Source: Odiellus spinosus (taxonomy: Eukaryota; Arthropoda; Arachnida; Opiliones; Phalangiidae). Taken from it: a stretch of 64,000 bases of DNA. The notes under the pieces were generated by a model. The model saw only the letters and a list, made by a program, of their open reading frames with translations, ran no database searches and had not been told where the DNA came from. The stretch covers positions 8,852,190-8,916,189 of the forward strand of contig OY987236.1 of the NCBI GenBank assembly GCA_963920705.1. The letters run 5' to 3'. The position numbers and the translations under genes were made by a program. Of this stretch, positions 61,637 through 64,000 are shown one piece after another. The first letter of the stretch is position 1; every line of letters starts with the position of its first letter.

Positions 61637-63795
61637 TTCGTGTTTAAAGGGATCTAGAAACGCCATTCAAATTGTTCAAAGAGCGTTTATGCATGCATAA
61701 CAAGCCCCTGCTATAGCATAATTCTTTTCAGCCTCTTTTACTATGTCATGGGTCTAGCTATTCTATGGGCTTGACCATCTTGTTCTTTCTCGGATGATAC
61801 TATACACAAAAGAGACAACAGAAACGGATCTGCTACACCCTCCCCTCTTTCCTTCCTCTCGCCTTTCAGGCTTTCACAACGTTTTTCTAACCCCGATCCT
61901 AGCATGCCTATCTCGCGAGTGAAAAATTTAAAAATTTATAAAAAGAGAAGAAAACTGTGGGTTGTTTTTTTACATTTTTTTTTGTGACTGAAAAATAACG
62001 AGCGAGAATAGCTTTTTCTTCATCTTGTATAAAAAAAAGTATAATAACAATAAAAATTCTGTAGAAAAATTGAGTTTCTAACCACCAAAATTTGAAATTA
62101 AAAGCCTTAACTTCATCTACACTTCTCTTCTATACTCGTAACAAAAACGAAATAACTTTGATGTCTATATTAAAAACAAGAATGTTGTTTAACTTAAAGT
62201 GAAGCTGTCACGAATTTTTAATGGAATTTAAGTAGCATTTTCGGAAAAATGGCTAAAAATAATCAAATGATATTTACGCTAGATATTACCCGATTAGAGG
62301 TCGGGGTTTTTGAACAAGATTATCCACAAATATTTGGTTAATCAGTTAATCATAAATATATAATCGGTTAATTATTCGCGGTTACATTGCATTTATCATA
62401 GACCTCCCGTAGATTATCTCAAAATATGAATAAAGATAAAACAAAACGAGATTATCTTACCCAAACCCCACCATACCCGATATAACCCGTCAAAAAACCA
62501 TTTTTTTATATTAATTAGTTTTGTGACATAATCAATTAATACGTAATATACTTAAATATCTGTTACTTTGTTCCATTTCTTTCTTTGATAAATCTCCCAA
62601 AAACAAATCTCCAAAATCTCCAAACTATAAACCGCAGCAAAACTGAATTAGGCCCATGATAGGCTTATTAGGCTTAATCGACGTTTGAAATTAAGAGCGT
62701 TACTTGATTGTCAAAACTCCCCGCATGTTTTGAAATCAAACGGAGTTTTCAATGAAGTTTAAAATACTAAATTTGAATAATTAAATTAGGCCTAATCGCA
62801 AACTTAACTCGATTGAACGGATCCGTCAATATAACATTCATCAGAAAGCAGTATTAAAAAGAATTTTCTAGCCCGTATAATTTTAAATTTAAAGTCCCGT
62901 GAGAATTTAATATTTGAAAATATCAAAATTTTGACATCTATATCTTTGAATTAAAAAAAAAAAATGGACTTTCTCCCTAAAAAATTTAAATTTCTTTTGA
63001 ACAGTACCATACGGTCGCGCCTCGACACCGCGGAGTTTTAATTTAAATCTTTTTTTTTCTTCTCTACGTTCATATTCTCTTCGAATTTAGTCGCTTTAGG
63101 AACCTTAATTTCAAAAAGGTCGTAAAGTTATGGTGACTAGTTCGGCAAGTTATTTGCATTTTCCTATAAGTTAAACGTTATATTTATTCGATGGGTTGGG
63201 GAAAAAAGGAGTTCCGATTCCGACCAAAACTTTTTTAATAAACTGACGGCCCCAGACTTCTTTTCTTATTAAAATTCTTTACCACGCAGGTGAAATCATT
63301 TCTATATCTTTCATTCACTATTCGAGAACACTTTACAGCGATTACTACTTTTTGCAATGATATTTAAAGATACGTATCAGTCCGCTTTGGTTTCCACAAG
63401 ATTGTAACACTACTCGCGAAAAAAATATATATTTCTCACCCTATTCCGACTGCCATCATTTTCATAAAGTGGTCCCCGAAAGAAAACGGAATAAGGGATT
63501 GTTAGAGGAATAGAAAATACCGGATAGAACGTAGCTCAGAATAATATTCCTCTTCTATCTATAGGTTACTATTCTATTCGCATTTTCTCAGCGCCTTGAC
63601 AATGGTTTGTTCAAGAAACAAGACTGAATGAAGTCATATTTTGGGGTACATCCAATTCTGAGATGGTAGAGGAAGGATGTAAAATACGTCGACACGATGA
63701 CGGTCAACTAAATTATATCCTTTCTACCTATCCTGGGGCTATCTTCAACACCTTGTAAAAGGATGCACTATACTTTCGAGATGAACTTGACATAA
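61637..63795. other. Non-coding stretch
   Basis: No gene is recognised. TTGGTTAATCAGTTAATC and ATCGGTTAATTATTCGCGG words cluster at 62335-62385. A minus-strand copy of the dispersed motif lies at 63373-63388. Confidence 0.5.
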
Positions 63796-64000
63796 TTAGG
63801 GAGAAACACCACCGCATCTTTTACAGAGAAACGCCCATCATTTTTAGGGAGAAACGCCCACCATCTTTAGGGAGAAACGTTCACTATCTTTAGGGAGTAC
63901 GTTCACCATCTTTAGGGAGTACGTTCACCATCTTTAGGGAGTACGTTCACCATCTTTAGGGAGTACGTTCACCATCTTTAGGGAGTACGTTCACCATCTT
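63796..64000 (+). repeat. 22-bp minisatellite, truncated by the window end
   Basis: About nine units; the regular ones read TTCACCATCTTTAGGGAGTA plus CG. The leftmost units (63796-63880) are diverged, with GAAACGCC in place of GTACGTT. The homogeneous right part continues to the last base, so the true length is unknown. Confidence 0.9.

Noticed and set aside
59963-61666. Minus-strand frames of 518-567 codons
   Set aside because: They are fully explained by the stop-free 14-bp satellite; the non-repeat ends are short and carry no domain.

Overview
This is a eukaryotic window, A+T-rich and almost wholly non-coding. It holds dense transposon debris, foldback elements, minisatellites and one large simple satellite. 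There is no prokaryotic gene organisation; the only clear coding evidence is two short exon-like stretches with spliceosomal signals. The composition, PIF/Harbinger remnant, TTAA-flanked foldbacks and small CAGGGTT-ended elements fit an invertebrate animal, most likely an arthropod. I cannot name the species.

Genes. The best host feature is a minus-strand exon at 29097-29455. It has a polypyrimidine/CAG acceptor, 45 nt of 5' UTR with an in-frame stop, an ATG in good context, and 104 codons for an acidic, proline-rich N-terminus plus one transmembrane helix. It ends at a GTAAGT donor. I see no partner exon on either side, so much of the window may be long introns of this gene, though that is inference. 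A second coding fragment (50818-51145, plus) is the N-terminal part of a PIF/Harbinger (HARBI1-like) transposase inside a 1.1-kb element with matching terminal inverted repeats.

Layout. 1-15.6 kb: unique-looking AT-rich DNA with a few dispersed repeats and two CpG-richer patches. 15.6-16.8 kb: twin foldback elements and a smaller foldback. 18.2-18.8 kb: 30-bp minisatellite. 23.0-23.8 kb: an inverted repeat pair and a weak candidate exon pair. 26.9-27.2 kb: a 312-bp element with 5-bp target duplication. 28.85-29.46 kb: long hairpin plus the transmembrane exon. 31.5-35.4 kb: degenerate CCCTGA repeats, a TTAA-flanked foldback, and a nested element with 7-bp target duplication. 37.9-40.3 kb: CT microsatellite and a second 30-bp minisatellite. 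41.8-43.5 kb: local tandem duplications. 46.8-49.1 kb: a second TTAA foldback and a second CAGGGTT element. 50.6-51.7 kb: Harbinger derivative. 53.1-53.7 kb: two small TTAA elements. 55.4-58.4 kb: clustered CRE palindromes upstream of a CpG-rich patch. 59.5-61.6 kb: 7-bp microsatellite, a direct duplication and about 112 perfect copies of a 14-bp satellite. 63.8-64.0 kb: a 22-bp minisatellite running off the end.

No operon-like or defence-like system is visible. The novelty lies in the repeat families: a dispersed motif of about 48 nt with at least 13 copies, two CAGGGTT elements with perfect termini and 5-bp duplications, and an uninterrupted 14-bp satellite that reads as the same 14-residue peptide in all three minus-strand frames.
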